DNA from: Trichothecium roseum
Taxonomy: Eukaryota; Ascomycota; Sordariomycetes; Hypocreales
NCBI GenBank assembly: GCA_026184415.1
Contig: CM047941.1
Span: 4,216,001-4,280,000, forward strand
Reading direction: 5' to 3'
Length of the DNA stretch: 64,000 nt
This document shows positions 20,788 to 29,814 of the stretch, in pieces; the first letter of the stretch is position 1; the number at the start of each line of letters is the position of its first letter. The notes under the pieces were generated by a model, which saw only the letters and a program-made list of their open reading frames with translations, was not told the origin of the DNA and did not search any database. The position numbers were made by a program, and so were the translations under genes.

Positions 20788-23715
20788 TTAGTTACCAAAG
20801 CCAATCTGGATGACCTCGGTGCCCTTCTTGGGTTTCATAGCGTACCCGTTGAGCATGCGGAACCCGGACTGACGGTTCCTCCCCTCCTCCATCACGGCGG
20901 CAACGCCATCGAGGCACTTGCCAGCCTCCTTCATCGCCTCCCCTGTGGTCACGGTATCAGCGAGGCGCAGCTCGCCCGAGACCTTCTCCATCTCGCAGCG
21001 TAGGAGCCAGCGCTCCCAGCTCCAGCCACCAACGATGCTGCACACGCCTGCGATGTTGTCTGCGCTTCCCATAACTGGGGCATCCATGTCAGGGGCCGTC
21101 TCCATCTTGTTGAGACTGCTCTTGGCGCCCATGGGCATGCAGAGCCACGTGCGGCGTACGTCCTGGAAGCCAGCGCGCGCAAGGCGACCGAGCCACATCT
21201 TGGAAGGGCTGGGGTCATAGCCAAGTGTCTTCAGCGAGAAACCAAATTCGACGCTCTTGGCCAGGCTCAAGGGGCCAGCGTTGATGATGTCCGAGTCAAG
21301 AAGAGAGAACTCGAGGAAACCGCCAGGCTTCAAGATGCGCATGCACTCGCGGACACACGTCTCCCACTCATCCTCGCCGTTCTCGCCGACGAACTTGAGA
21401 ATGCTGTGAAGCTCGCGAGCGGAGATGAGGTCGAAGTGGTTGTTAGGGAAGGGTAGACGGCTCATGCGCTCGACGGCGACCTGACGGTGGTTGGGGGGTC
21501 CGCGAACGTTGGAGTTAGACATCTGGCGGATAGACTTGGTGGTGACAGTGTACACCTTGGTGTTGGGGTACTGCATGGCGCAGTGCCACGCCCAGTCGCA
21601 GGTGGACTGGCCGCCGAGGTCCAGAACGCGAGCTCGCTCACGAACGACGCCATCCTTACCAGCACTCATGCGGGAAAGGCGAGCAAGGCGCTTGGTCACG
21701 GGCGCGGTGATGAGCTTGCCACCGTTGAGAAACTTCATAGCAGCTACGTGCCAGGTTGGCATAGCCATCTGAGTCTTGGCCTCGTACTCCTTCTCTTTTC
21801 GGATCTTCTCGGGATCATCAAGGATGGTGTCATCACCACGGGCAACGTTGGCGCTCAGGCGCTTCTTGGCGGACTGAGGGACAACGCTGAGTTGGTACTT
21901 GCCAAGGAGCTGGTTGCGGTGAGACTCCTTGAGAGAGACGCGCTGGGCCTGAAGAGCCTCAAAACGGGTGAGCTGGTGAACGAAGACGTCGGCCTTGTTC
22001 GAACGGACAACGTAATCCTGGAATGCGCGGTAGTAAGCGGACTCTTGGCGAGAGAGCTTAGAAGGAAGACGCTTGGGCTGAGCGTTTGCGCTGATGAGAT
22101 CGGAGAAACGGACAGTCTTCTTCATCGGAAGGACAGGGGTATCCTCCTTGGGCTTGGCCTGCGAGGACTCGCCCTTGGCCTCATCTTCTTCATCGGCCTC
22201 AGCGATAGTCTCGAGACCCTCTTCCTCCTCCTTCTCGTCGACACCCCTGAGATAGGCTCGCTGAGCGAGAAGCCAGCTCTCAGTTCGATCAAGGTTGGAA
22301 AGAGCTTCTTCCTGCTGCTTCTTGGCATACTTGGGGTCGCAGTCGACAATGATTTCGGCGGGAGCGTCTTCAGAGCCGGGGGAAGCGGGGGCTTTGAGAG
22401 TTTCGCCAGAGGAACCCGAATCCTGGTGCTTGGGGACCGGGCGGGCTGTTGGCATATCATCGGAGACGTCATCCTGGTAAAGCTCGACGATGCGCTCAAC
22501 TGTGGCAGAGGTTGCCTCGAAACCCCTGTAAAAGTCCTCAAACTGCTCAGGCTTCTTAGGGACAGGAGGAACAGAAGAGTTCATGCTCCACGGAGCACGG
22601 TAGAACTGCTCAGCAGTTGCCGATGTCGGTGGAGCCATGGCCTCAGGAGCCTTCGCTGCCGCCTGCCAGGCGCTCTGGGTTCGAGGAGAGAGGCCCGCGA
22701 GGAAACCGCCGGGAGAAGGGATGTCAAGACGAGCCAGATCGCCGTGTGGTTTCCTGCTAAGAATAGGTGAAAGTGTGAGAGTCGTAGTATTCTCGGCACG
22801 GAAGTCAGTGATGAGTCGAAGAGGCTGCTGTCGCATCTCCATCGAAGGTGGCTGCTGGCTTTCCTGGGGGATCTCCAAGACTTGGTCAGGCTGCTCTTGG
22901 TAGCTGCCGCTATCAGAGTGGTCACTGGAAAGTGCATGGAGGGTGGCAAGCGCGCCGGGCTGCAAGTGGACTCCGACCCAAGCCTCCTCGGTCGTCTTTT
23001 CGTCATTGTCGATGACGGGTGTAACGGGTGCGCTCATCGACGCCAGCTGGTCCGAAGTCAAGCTGCCATCGAGAGACGGGGGAGCTGAGATTGTCGGCAC
23101 CTCCAAAGCCTGCTGCTTGCCCATGAAGTTAACTTGAGCCGGGGACATGCTCAGCTGGGCGGAAGGGGTCAGTGGCATGGGCGACGACAGCTTCTTGATG
23201 TCCTCGAAACTTGAGGGCTTGTCGTTGCTCGGAATATGCACGCGCATGGGCAGCTTCCCTTGAGAAGCTTGCGTACTCGACTTTCTCACTGATGGTCTGC
23301 GCTGAAGGCTCTTGCGAGCACCCTCGTCATCCGAAACATCGTAGAGATCCTCAAACTCGGTGTTGTCGGTAGCAACGCTTGATCGGGTCCACTGCTGGGA
23401 AGACATGGTAGGAGAACTGCCATCGCCCGATACACTCGAGGGTGAGGAGGGGAAGATGGGGGCTGAGAGATAGTTAATCCCGCGAGGGGTAGGAAAGTGA
23501 TCACTCATGGGAGACAACCAGGCCTCGATCGTGAGATGTGACTTGTCCACCCGCCTCGCCTGTTGCCCCATCGACGCCATTTTACGAAGAGATCGACTAT
23601 CGTCACTGTCCTCTTCTATTATAGGATTAAGTTGTCTCTTGTTCCTTCGAGCCTGCGAAGGGTCCTGAGGCTGAGACTGAAACCTCTGAGCAGTAGCAAG
23701 ACGAGTGTCGGCCAT
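20788..23715 (-). CDS. Large SAM-dependent methyltransferase-domain protein (UMTA-like)
   Basis: Single-exon gene of 975 residues. The C-terminal ~285 residues form a class I methyltransferase fold: motif I ARVLDLGGQSTCDWAWHCA near residue 693, then a post-I strand KVYTVT, motif II-like FDLISARELHSILKF and CMRILKPGGFLEFSLLD. Motif I is DLGGQ rather than the common DLGCG, as seen in the fungal family annotated as related to UMTA. The first ~600 residues are disordered, Ser/Pro/Glu-rich with many SP sites, acidic runs (EKEEEEGLETIAEADEEDEA) and a helical segment around LSRQESAYYRAFQDYVVRSNK. That N-terminus suggests a regulated, perhaps nuclear or cytoskeletal protein, but the substrate is unknown. 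The start is chosen at the first Met (MADTRLATAQRFQ), with an in-frame alternative near MASMGQQARRVDK. Confidence 0.85.
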   Translation of the reverse strand: MADTRLATAQRFQSQPQDPSQARRNKRQLNPIIEEDSDDSRSLRKMASMGQQARRVDKSHLTIEAWLSPMSDHFPTPRGINYLSAPIFPSSPSSVSGDGSSPTMSSQQWTRSSVATDNTEFEDLYDVSDDEGARKSLQRRPSVRKSSTQASQGKLPMRVHIPSNDKPSSFEDIKKLSSPMPLTPSAQLSMSPAQVNFMGKQQALEVPTISAPPSLDGSLTSDQLASMSAPVTPVIDNDEKTTEEAWVGVHLQPGALATLHALSSDHSDSGSYQEQPDQVLEIPQESQQPPSMEMRQQPLRLITDFRAENTTTLTLSPILSRKPHGDLARLDIPSPGGFLAGLSPRTQSAWQAAAKAPEAMAPPTSATAEQFYRAPWSMNSSVPPVPKKPEQFEDFYRGFEATSATVERIVELYQDDVSDDMPTARPVPKHQDSGSSGETLKAPASPGSEDAPAEIIVDCDPKYAKKQQEEALSNLDRTESWLLAQRAYLRGVDEKEEEEGLETIAEADEEDEAKGESSQAKPKEDTPVLPMKKTVRFSDLISANAQPKRLPSKLSRQESAYYRAFQDYVVRSNKADVFVHQLTRFEALQAQRVSLKESHRNQLLGKYQLSVVPQSAKKRLSANVARGDDTILDDPEKIRKEKEYEAKTQMAMPTWHVAAMKFLNGGKLITAPVTKRLARLSRMSAGKDGVVRERARVLDLGGQSTCDWAWHCAMQYPNTKVYTVTTKSIRQMSNSNVRGPPNHRQVAVERMSRLPFPNNHFDLISARELHSILKFVGENGEDEWETCVRECMRILKPGGFLEFSLLDSDIINAGPLSLAKSVEFGFSLKTLGYDPSPSKMWLGRLARAGFQDVRRTWLCMPMGAKSSLNKMETAPDMDAPVMGSADNIAGVCSIVGGWSWERWLLRCEMEKVSGELRLADTVTTGEAMKEAGKCLDGVAAVMEEGRNRQSGFRMLNGYAMKPKKGTEVIQIGFGN

Positions 23716-24489
23716 TGTGAAGTTGACTTTGAGCGGTATTCACTATTTACCAGAATAGTGAAACAACCACTGAACAATAGCTTCCGGCCTGCCGCTGCTG
23801 GAAAGATAAAAAAATTCTGAGAGATTATGATATAATTAAGAAGACGGCCGGCGTCTATATGGGTCGAGAAGAAACGAAACGAAACAATAGTCGGAGGGTA
23901 ATGATAGGAGTGCCTCGATCAACGAAAGCTTCTATTAAGACCAGCAAAGAATAGAACGAGCAAATAGAAGAATGAAAAAGAAAAAAAGAAAACAACAAAG
24001 ATACACGATGCCAAAAGGGTTAGTAGAATGGAATGAAGAAGAAGAAAGAAGCAAAAGCGAGGAGGCCGGCTCTGTTGGCCGGGGTGGGAGTACAAGCACC
24101 TTATTAGGACGTATAACGTCGCGGGTGGTGGGCAAGCGAGCGAGCGGACAGAGATCGCAGAAAAAAAACAACGGCGGCTATCAAGCTTGGGTCAAAGCCC
24201 AAAGTCGCAGTCACACTTCCTAGTACGGCGCCATCGGGTGCTTCATGCAATCGAGGTGTGTCGATGTGCATCGTGGGTGGTTGATGGAGGGGACGACTAG
24301 AGACAATGGGGAGGGGGGTTGGGCAAGTTTGGGTCCGTCGATAATGAACGGCTTACCTCTCCGCCAATCATGGCATTGGGAACATTGTTCTAATTTTGGG
24401 TGACAAGCACTCTGCACGAGCTTGTTGTGGGGTATGAGATACCACAAAATCACCATGATTGGCGGATGGGCGGGAAACCCGCTGGGACT

Positions 24490-25369
24490 CTACTGTGGCT
24501 TTCTGTGGGGGCCAGATCTGATTGGGTCGGGCCCATGCAGTGCGACATCCATCAGAACCAATAGAGCCGGGTGTAAACCTCGTTTGGGACGGGCGGCTAA
24601 AGTGGTAGTAGCATCAACCTGAGCTTTCTGGTCGCATGCGTCCGCGTAACCGCTCATCTGCTGTAAAATATCAATCCCTCTTAGACGAGCCCAGTGATGC
24701 GTGAATTGCATCGTCATATCGGCTCGGGGCCTTTTCTCTCTCTTGACGGTGAGGCCTTGGCCCTCCCGCATCTCTGACACAGCCATGGCCCACGAGCCTC
24801 TTCTCGTTGGGCCTCGTCGACGATCGATCAAGTACAGATTACCGCTAGTTTCAACGGCGGTCTGCTTAGAGGAGGCCCCGACGCGAGCGGCTGCAGAAGC
24901 AGCGGTAGCGATTATCAACAGTAGTTGAGAAACGTGTGCAGAGCAATGCGGTCGGAGCAAAGGGCCAAGCATGAAAGATGCCGTTTCAACGGGAGGAGAA
25001 GAAGAGGCCATCTACGTGGCCCATTTACCACACCACAAGCTCGCATTGGCTATTTGTTTGTTTGATTCCCTTGTTCCGTCCATCACGAGCCAAAATTCCG
25101 ATAGAGCGGGGCAGGTGAAGAGCGCTTAAAAACAAAACTCGCAACCAAGACCTCTAGTACCAAGTATGGATGACTTACCCGGGAGCGTCTCCAGCGGGTC
25201 CGGATCTGGTAAATTGACGTCGACAAACTAAATCGGAGCCCCTCCATCCAAGTATCGCGACGGGCCTACTTACCGTGCTACCCCGCCACGCCTTCACCGA
25301 ATTGCTCCAAAGCACGCGTCTAAATACCATCATTGATCGACCTGGAAGCTGTACAGTAGCTCTAGACAT
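24490..25369 (-). CDS. Weak candidate: spliced minus-strand gene divergent from DENR
   Basis: Function unknown; existence doubtful. Reading the minus strand from 25369 gives a basic, mitochondrial-presequence-like start (MSRATVQLPGR, then VFRRVLWSNSVKAWRGST). It is followed by a GTAAGT donor near 25271, an acceptor TTTACCAG near 25208, a short Arg-rich exon (IRTRWRRSR) and a second GTAAGT donor near 25179. A later acceptor (CACGTAG before 25011) would join a 173-codon frame that includes a hydrophobic stretch (HVSQLLLIIATAASAA). Two strong donors in a row favour a real spliced transcript. However, its start lies only 23 bases from the divergent DENR start, the last frame resembles nothing I know, and end points are guesses. 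It may be a noncoding transcript. Confidence 0.2.
25166..25231 (+). promoter_or_regulatory. Possible upstream ORF in the DENR leader
   Basis: A 22-codon open frame (ATG at 25166, stop TAA ending 25231) begins 227 bases before the DENR start codon and would encode MDDLPGSVSSGSGSG plus six residues. It only matters if the DENR transcript starts upstream of it, which is not known. Confidence 0.25.
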
Positions 25370-25392
25370 ACCTCCATTACTTCTTGAATATT

Positions 25393-26173
25393 ATGGCAGA
25401 CACCGAGCGTCCCGAGGGCGAATCACAAGGTAGAACAGTGATCTACTGTGGAGGTAAGTTTTCACTGAAACCTAGAGATTTTTCAGTACATTTACTAACA
25501 CCTTTCTCTCTCGCTCTTTCCAGTCTGCACTCTTCCGCCAGAGGTATGAGGATAGCATTGCCCTCCAAAGAATGACCCCCCGAGCCTCTCCCGCCAGCTA
25601 AACAACGTTCCCTCAAGTAGTACTGCGAGTATGGCGGTACAGTAAAGAAGTGCCAGGAGTGGCTGGAGAAGAGCCACCCTGATATGTACGGCCGCCTTTG
25701 GTCACCCGAAGCACTCGAAGCCGCCGCCGCGTCGCTATCTCTCGAGGCCAAGAAGCGCGCCGACAAGGACGCGCAGAAAAAGGCTGCAAAGGCCGAGGCA
25801 AAGGAAGCCAAAGAGGCAGATAAAAAGGCCAAGAGCACTGTGACCATCAAGCGCATTGAGCGCAACAAGAAGAAGTTTGTCACGGCCGTCATTGGTCTTG
25901 AGGCATTTGGGTTAGAGCTCAAAAAGGTAGGCAAGTTCTTCCGGAACTAGGAGAAAATGCTGACAGGTGCTGCAGGTCGCCAAGGACCTAGGGAAGAAGT
26001 TCGCGACGGGAGCTTCAGTAACAAAGGTTGCAAGTGGTGGAGAAGAGATTGTTGTGCAAGGTGATGTTAGTGATGAGATTGAGGAGTTTCTTCTAGAGAA
26101 GTACAAGGAGATACCAGAGGACAACATTGAGTTGGTGGACGATAAGAAGAAGAAGAAGGCGGCAGCTGCCTAA
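25393..26173 (+). CDS. tma22: Density-regulated protein homologue DENR/Tma22
   Basis: Ribosome-associated SUI1-domain protein that with MCT-1/Tma20 promotes 40S recycling and reinitiation. Four exons: 25393-25453, 25524-25543 (20 bases), 25621-25926, 25976-26173, giving 194 residues. The N-terminal zinc-binding-type region is assembled across three exons: VIYCG, VCTLPPE, YCEYGGTVKKCQEWLEKSHP, with four Cys. A charged Lys/Ala helix follows (KAEAKEAKEADKKAKS). The C-terminal SUI1 domain shows TVTIKRIERNKKKFVTAVIG, KKFATGASVTKVASGGEEIV and the usual VQGDVSDEIEEFLLEKY. Length is typical of fungal Tma22. It is convergent with Borealin, with a 193-base spacer. A short upstream open frame may lie in its leader. 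Confidence 0.94.
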
Positions 26174-26366
26174 GTGATTGAAAATAGCAGAGCCATTATA
26201 TGGCCTACTCATGAACAGAATTGTATAAAAGAAGCAAACAACGCTTAAAAGTAATCCATCCCATGCCGATCCAGCCAGCTAGTATCCGCTACCCAAAAAA
26301 CGCCGTCAAATAATATAGGTAGTTTAGCCATTTTCCATGTTGCTCGTGTGTGAAAGCAAGAATATA

Positions 26367-27502
26367 TCACGCTCGTTTTCGTAGAATTCTGCCTGTTGAA
26401 GACCCAGTCGACTTTGCCGCGGCTTTCTTTGCGTCTGCACTCTTTGTGCTTGCAGTAACCGGCTTCCTGACTGCCCCTGCACCGGCAGTTCTAGAAGCTG
26501 GACGCTTTTTAGCACCGGTTGCGTTATCTTCACTGGCTTCACTATTGCCGCTCATTCTACGCCCGGTGCGAGTTCCTGGCCTTGATGCTGTTGCCCGAGA
26601 CTGACCTGGGCCAGGGGTTCGACGACCCTTGGTTGCCGCTGATGCAGGGGCACCGTTGCTGCCTGCGCTTGCGCTGAAAGGTGCCTGGGTCTTCTTTGTT
26701 CCGGGTGCCTTGGTTGACTTGGCTTTATCTACCAGGTTGGAAAGCATGTTTGACGCGGCCGTACGTGTTTGCCCCACGGGCTTGATAGGCGAAGCTGGCC
26801 TTGAGCTGTCCGTTTTCGTAGGCGAGGTACCGCGCTGGTAATTTGTGACGCGCGTATTAGAAGATGTGGGTGACAAAATGGCGGGTCTCGGTTGAGAGTC
26901 ATTTCCTAGTCCAAGGCGGTTCCTTCTCTTGGGACCTTCACTGTTTTGATCCTCATTCTCCTTGTTGTCAGACGCCTCACTTTCTGGGGTATTAGTAAGC
27001 GTTTTCGAATCCAAAATCAGTGGATACTAACCTCATCTGTCTTTGATGCCGACTGCCTGGGCGGCTTTGATTGCCTTTGTGCGATGCTTTTTGTGGGCTT
27101 AGTCGCGAGAAAATGTCTTTATTGGCAATTGGGGGCCTTGACGTTGTGATGGTCTTCTGGTCGGAGTACTTCTTGATGAGGTCTTCGAGCTTCATCTTCC
27201 GCAACGCCATCGGGATACGATTTACTCGAATCTCTATCCGAGAGCGCAACCCTTGAGCCTGTAGGTGATACTGCGCTCGTAGCCTCCGGGCGCGTTCCGT
27301 GACTATAAAACTGTCAGTTCACCGACCTTTCCCTAGTCGAAGGGGAAAGAGACATACTCTCTAGTTGCAGATTATCAATGAGGGCCTGCTTCTGCTGAAT
27401 ACTGATATTTTGCTTCCGCTTCTTCATCGGGCTTCGACTGGACGGCGTCGAAGGCGATTCTGCCGCAAGGGATGCCCGTGTTTGTGGGCGTACGGGAGCC
27501 AT
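26367..27502 (-). CDS. Borealin N-terminal domain protein (chromosomal passenger complex, Nbl1-like)
   Basis: Predicted Borealin/Nbl1, the chromosomal passenger complex subunit that bundles with Survivin/Bir1 and INCENP/Sli15 to place Aurora B at centromeres. Exons on the minus strand: 27502-27358, 27302-27032, 26979-26367, giving 342 residues. The three-helix-bundle segment is clear: QALIDNLQLEITERARRLRA, then QYHLQAQGLRSRIEIRVNRI and PMALRKMKLEDLIKKY. The rest is basic, Ser/Pro/Thr-rich and disordered, with a KEN box (SDNKENEDQ) and many SP/TP sites, including RPASPIKP and GTSPTKTD; these fit cell-cycle kinase control and APC/C recognition by pattern. The last intron needs the unusual acceptor AAAG at 26980; the better-looking CAG three bases earlier would put a stop in frame. 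An upstream in-frame Met at 27520 is possible. Confidence 0.85.
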
Positions 27503-28044
27503 ACTTGATTCTTCGTTCACGACACGGGCTGTTCGGGGATTGCTTCAAGATCGATTGACGGCTGCAGGTAGTGGCGTCGATGAGTAGCAGCAGGGTATCG
27601 AGCAGGGACTTTCTGTTGTAGTTGTTGTGGTGACTGTAAAGTGGTGGCAGTTAAACTTATTACGCGATGTTTGAGTGGTCGATGTCCAAAGTAAACAAAC
27701 CCGTCGTGAGCTCATGCAGGGTTATGTAAGCATACTGGCCCCACTCTCCCATACAAACCCTGGAGGTAGAGTGACTGGTGCTTTCACCACCAGGGCCCCA
27801 CCAACGTCGGTAGTGCTACATCGGATTGGGAGCTTCCACTGCGCCAGGCTGAACCACCTTACGACATCGGGGAGCTCTGCCTTACTCGCCGCCGACGACC
27901 TGTCCCTCCAAAACACGAACTTATTCACCACCACCATAAACTCACGAGACGAAGGGACCCTTTTGCATATACACTCCCCTGGCTTACAAAAGCAATTTCC
28001 GACCATAGTTTCCCCATTACCCTGTCCATTGCACAACCGCCAAG
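27503..28044. promoter_or_regulatory. Bidirectional promoter region of Borealin and Rpn10
   Basis: 542-base head-to-head spacer. A GGTGGCAG at 27643-27650 matches the first seven bases of the yeast Rpn4 proteasome element (GGTGGCAAA), a suggestive but weak match upstream of a proteasome gene. Confidence 0.4.
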
Positions 28045-28952
28045 ATGCCTCTTGAGGCGGTTATGGTCGTCGTAGACAACAGCGAGAGCAGCAGAAATGG
28101 AGACTACCAGCCTACGCGCTTCGATGCCCAAGCGGACGCGACCAACACACTCTTCCAGTCAATCACAAACGGGAATCCGGAATCATCCGTCGGCCTGATG
28201 AGCATGGGTGGCAAGGGTCCCGAGGTTCTCGTGACGCTCACGACCGAGCAGGGCAAGATCTTGGAGGGGCTGCACCGAACAAAGAAGAAGCTTGGGGGCG
28301 AGTCACACCTAAAGACTGGTATCCAGGTCGCCGCTGTACGTTGACCTGATGCGGAGAGATTCTCGACCCGGGACGGTGAGGCTAACAAGGGTCTCAGCTC
28401 GCACTCAAGCATCGCCAGAACCGATCTCAACGCCAAAGAGTAATCGTCTTCGTATGCTCACCGATCGCCGACGAGCAGAAGGAGCTAGTAACCCTAGCCA
28501 AGAAGATGAAGAAGGGGAACATTGACGTCGACTTCATCCTCTTCGGCGAGCTCGACGACGACGCCACGCAGAAGAAGCTCGAGGCCTTCAACGAAACGGT
28601 CAAGAGCGCCGAGGGCTCTCACATGGTGGTCTTCCCTCCCAGCAGTAAGTTGCTAGGTGACCAGCTTGTCTCGAGCCCCATTCTCCTGGGCGATGGAGCC
28701 GCCGCGGGAGGCTCTGGGGACGCCGGTGGTGGCGAGGAATTCGAGTTTGGCTTTGACCCTGCCCTCGAGCCTGAACTGGCACTCGCCTTGCGTATGAGTA
28801 TGGAGGAAGAGAAGGCCAGGCAAGAGAAGGCGGCCAAGGAAGAAGAGGAGGCTGCCAAGAAGGCTTCTTTGGAGGGAATCAAGGAGGAAGATGGGGAATC
28901 AAGCAAGAAGACCGGGGATAAGAAAGATGACGATACGATGGACACTTCTTAG
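28045..28952 (+). CDS. rpn10: 26S proteasome regulatory subunit Rpn10
   Basis: Ubiquitin receptor of the 19S regulatory particle, bridging base and lid. Two exons: 28045-28335 and 28398-28952, giving 281 residues. The N-terminal von Willebrand A domain (about residues 1-190) starts MPLEAVMVVVDNSESSRNGD and continues with PTRFDAQADATNTLFQSITN, SVGLMSMGGKGPEVLVTLT, QRVIVFVCSPIADEQKEL and DVDFILFGELDDDATQKKL. One ubiquitin-interacting motif follows at about residues 222-235 (EPELALALRMSMEEEKARQ) after an acidic Gly-rich linker. The C-terminal tail is Lys/Glu-rich. One UIM is the fungal arrangement. Intron position and length are ordinary. Confidence 0.96.
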
Positions 28953-29058
28953 AGCCCAGCGTCGGAGCTATCATGCCCTTTACGATGCTTTGGTAGAGCT
29001 GTATAATTAAAAACGGGCTAGAACAATAATTCATCAACCTGATAAAGAAGAAGGATCA

Positions 29059-29084
29059 GAAAAGAAAAGAAAAGAAAAGAAAAA
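29059..29084 (+). repeat. (GAAAA)n microsatellite in the Rpn10/Trs23 convergent spacer
   Basis: About five copies of a GAAAA unit lie in the short 183-base spacer between the convergent Rpn10 and Trs23 genes. Confidence 0.85.
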
Positions 29085-29135
29085 TGAAGCAAGTCTTGGT
29101 GCTTTGGAATTATTGTGAGCATTGAAGCCAGTTTT

Positions 29136-29814
29136 CTATCGGTTATTAATCTCCCTGATATAAGACAAGAGTTTCCTGTCAAAGATCTCGCACCGAATCG
29201 GCATCTCGAGCGAGTAGAAGGGGTTCTTCATGACGTAGTCGGCGTACAGGTCGTAAATCCTCCTCATGGTCACGTCAACGTTTGTCTGCGTCGTGTCCGT
29301 GAAGAGCAGGAACTTGGACCCGGTCATGGTGCTGAAGCACTGCAGGCGGAAGTTCTCCGTCTCCATGACCTCGAGGCCCGAGGGGGGCTGGGGCCGGAGC
29401 GGCGCGCCGTTGGCGTCCCTCGGCGGGGGCTCTTTGATGGGGTCCAGGCGGGCGGTGATGGCGTGTACACTGGTTTATATTTAATTTATGTGGTGAGATG
29501 TGCAGGTCGGGACACTATGTGTGTGTGTGTGTGTGCCGCGATAAGGGGGGGAGGGGAGGGTAACTAATGTGGAGGGGATGGATGAATGGCAAAAGGGAGT
29601 GTTGCGTACCCGTGAAATGTGCCTGCTAGGACGAGATAGTCATTTGTGCTAATCTTGTTGAGGCTATCGTGGAAGTTCTTATTGTAGACTAAGCCGCCGG
29701 CCTTGTTAATGATGATGAGCGCGAAGACGGTCCTTTTTTGTTTGCGGAAAATTCACACGTTAGTCATGAGAAGCATGTGATGATCGAGCCGACTCGAAAA
29801 AGCTTTGCGTACAT
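29136..29814 (-). CDS. trs23: TRAPP complex subunit Trs23 (TRAPPC4, sybindin-like)
   Basis: Core subunit of the TRAPP tethering and Rab-GEF complexes at ER-Golgi membranes. Exons on the minus strand: 29814-29813 (only the A and T of the start codon), 29732-29610 and 29469-29136, giving 152 residues. Exon 2 supplies the G and then TVFALIIINKAGGLVYNKNF, a longin-type strand-helix, and TNDYLVLAGTFHG. Exon 3 gives VHAITARLDPIKEP, SGLEVMETENFRLQCFSTMTG, SKFLLFTDTTQTNVDVTMRR and YADYVMKNPFYSLEMPIRCE, which are family-typical. The split start codon is inferred: the intron 29812-29733 has GTACGC and AAAAAG borders, and reading through it from the same ATG meets a stop soon. A different upstream leader exon is possible, but no other in-frame ATG precedes the conserved TVFALI. 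Confidence 0.88.

Larger units (their letters stand above)
23716..25392. other. Long intergenic region with possible divergent transcript
   Basis: This spans the methyltransferase promoter and DENR promoter. It holds a purine-rich stretch (23935-24060), a 13-base inverted repeat with arms at 24361-24373 and 24453-24465, and a weak minus-strand spliced candidate gene described separately. Confidence 0.5.

Noticed and set aside
21487..22770. 427-codon plus-strand open frame opposite the methyltransferase gene
   Set aside because: It is the antisense shadow of a well-supported coding exon; its composition is Leu/Gly/Arg-rich as expected from reverse reading of GC-biased codons.
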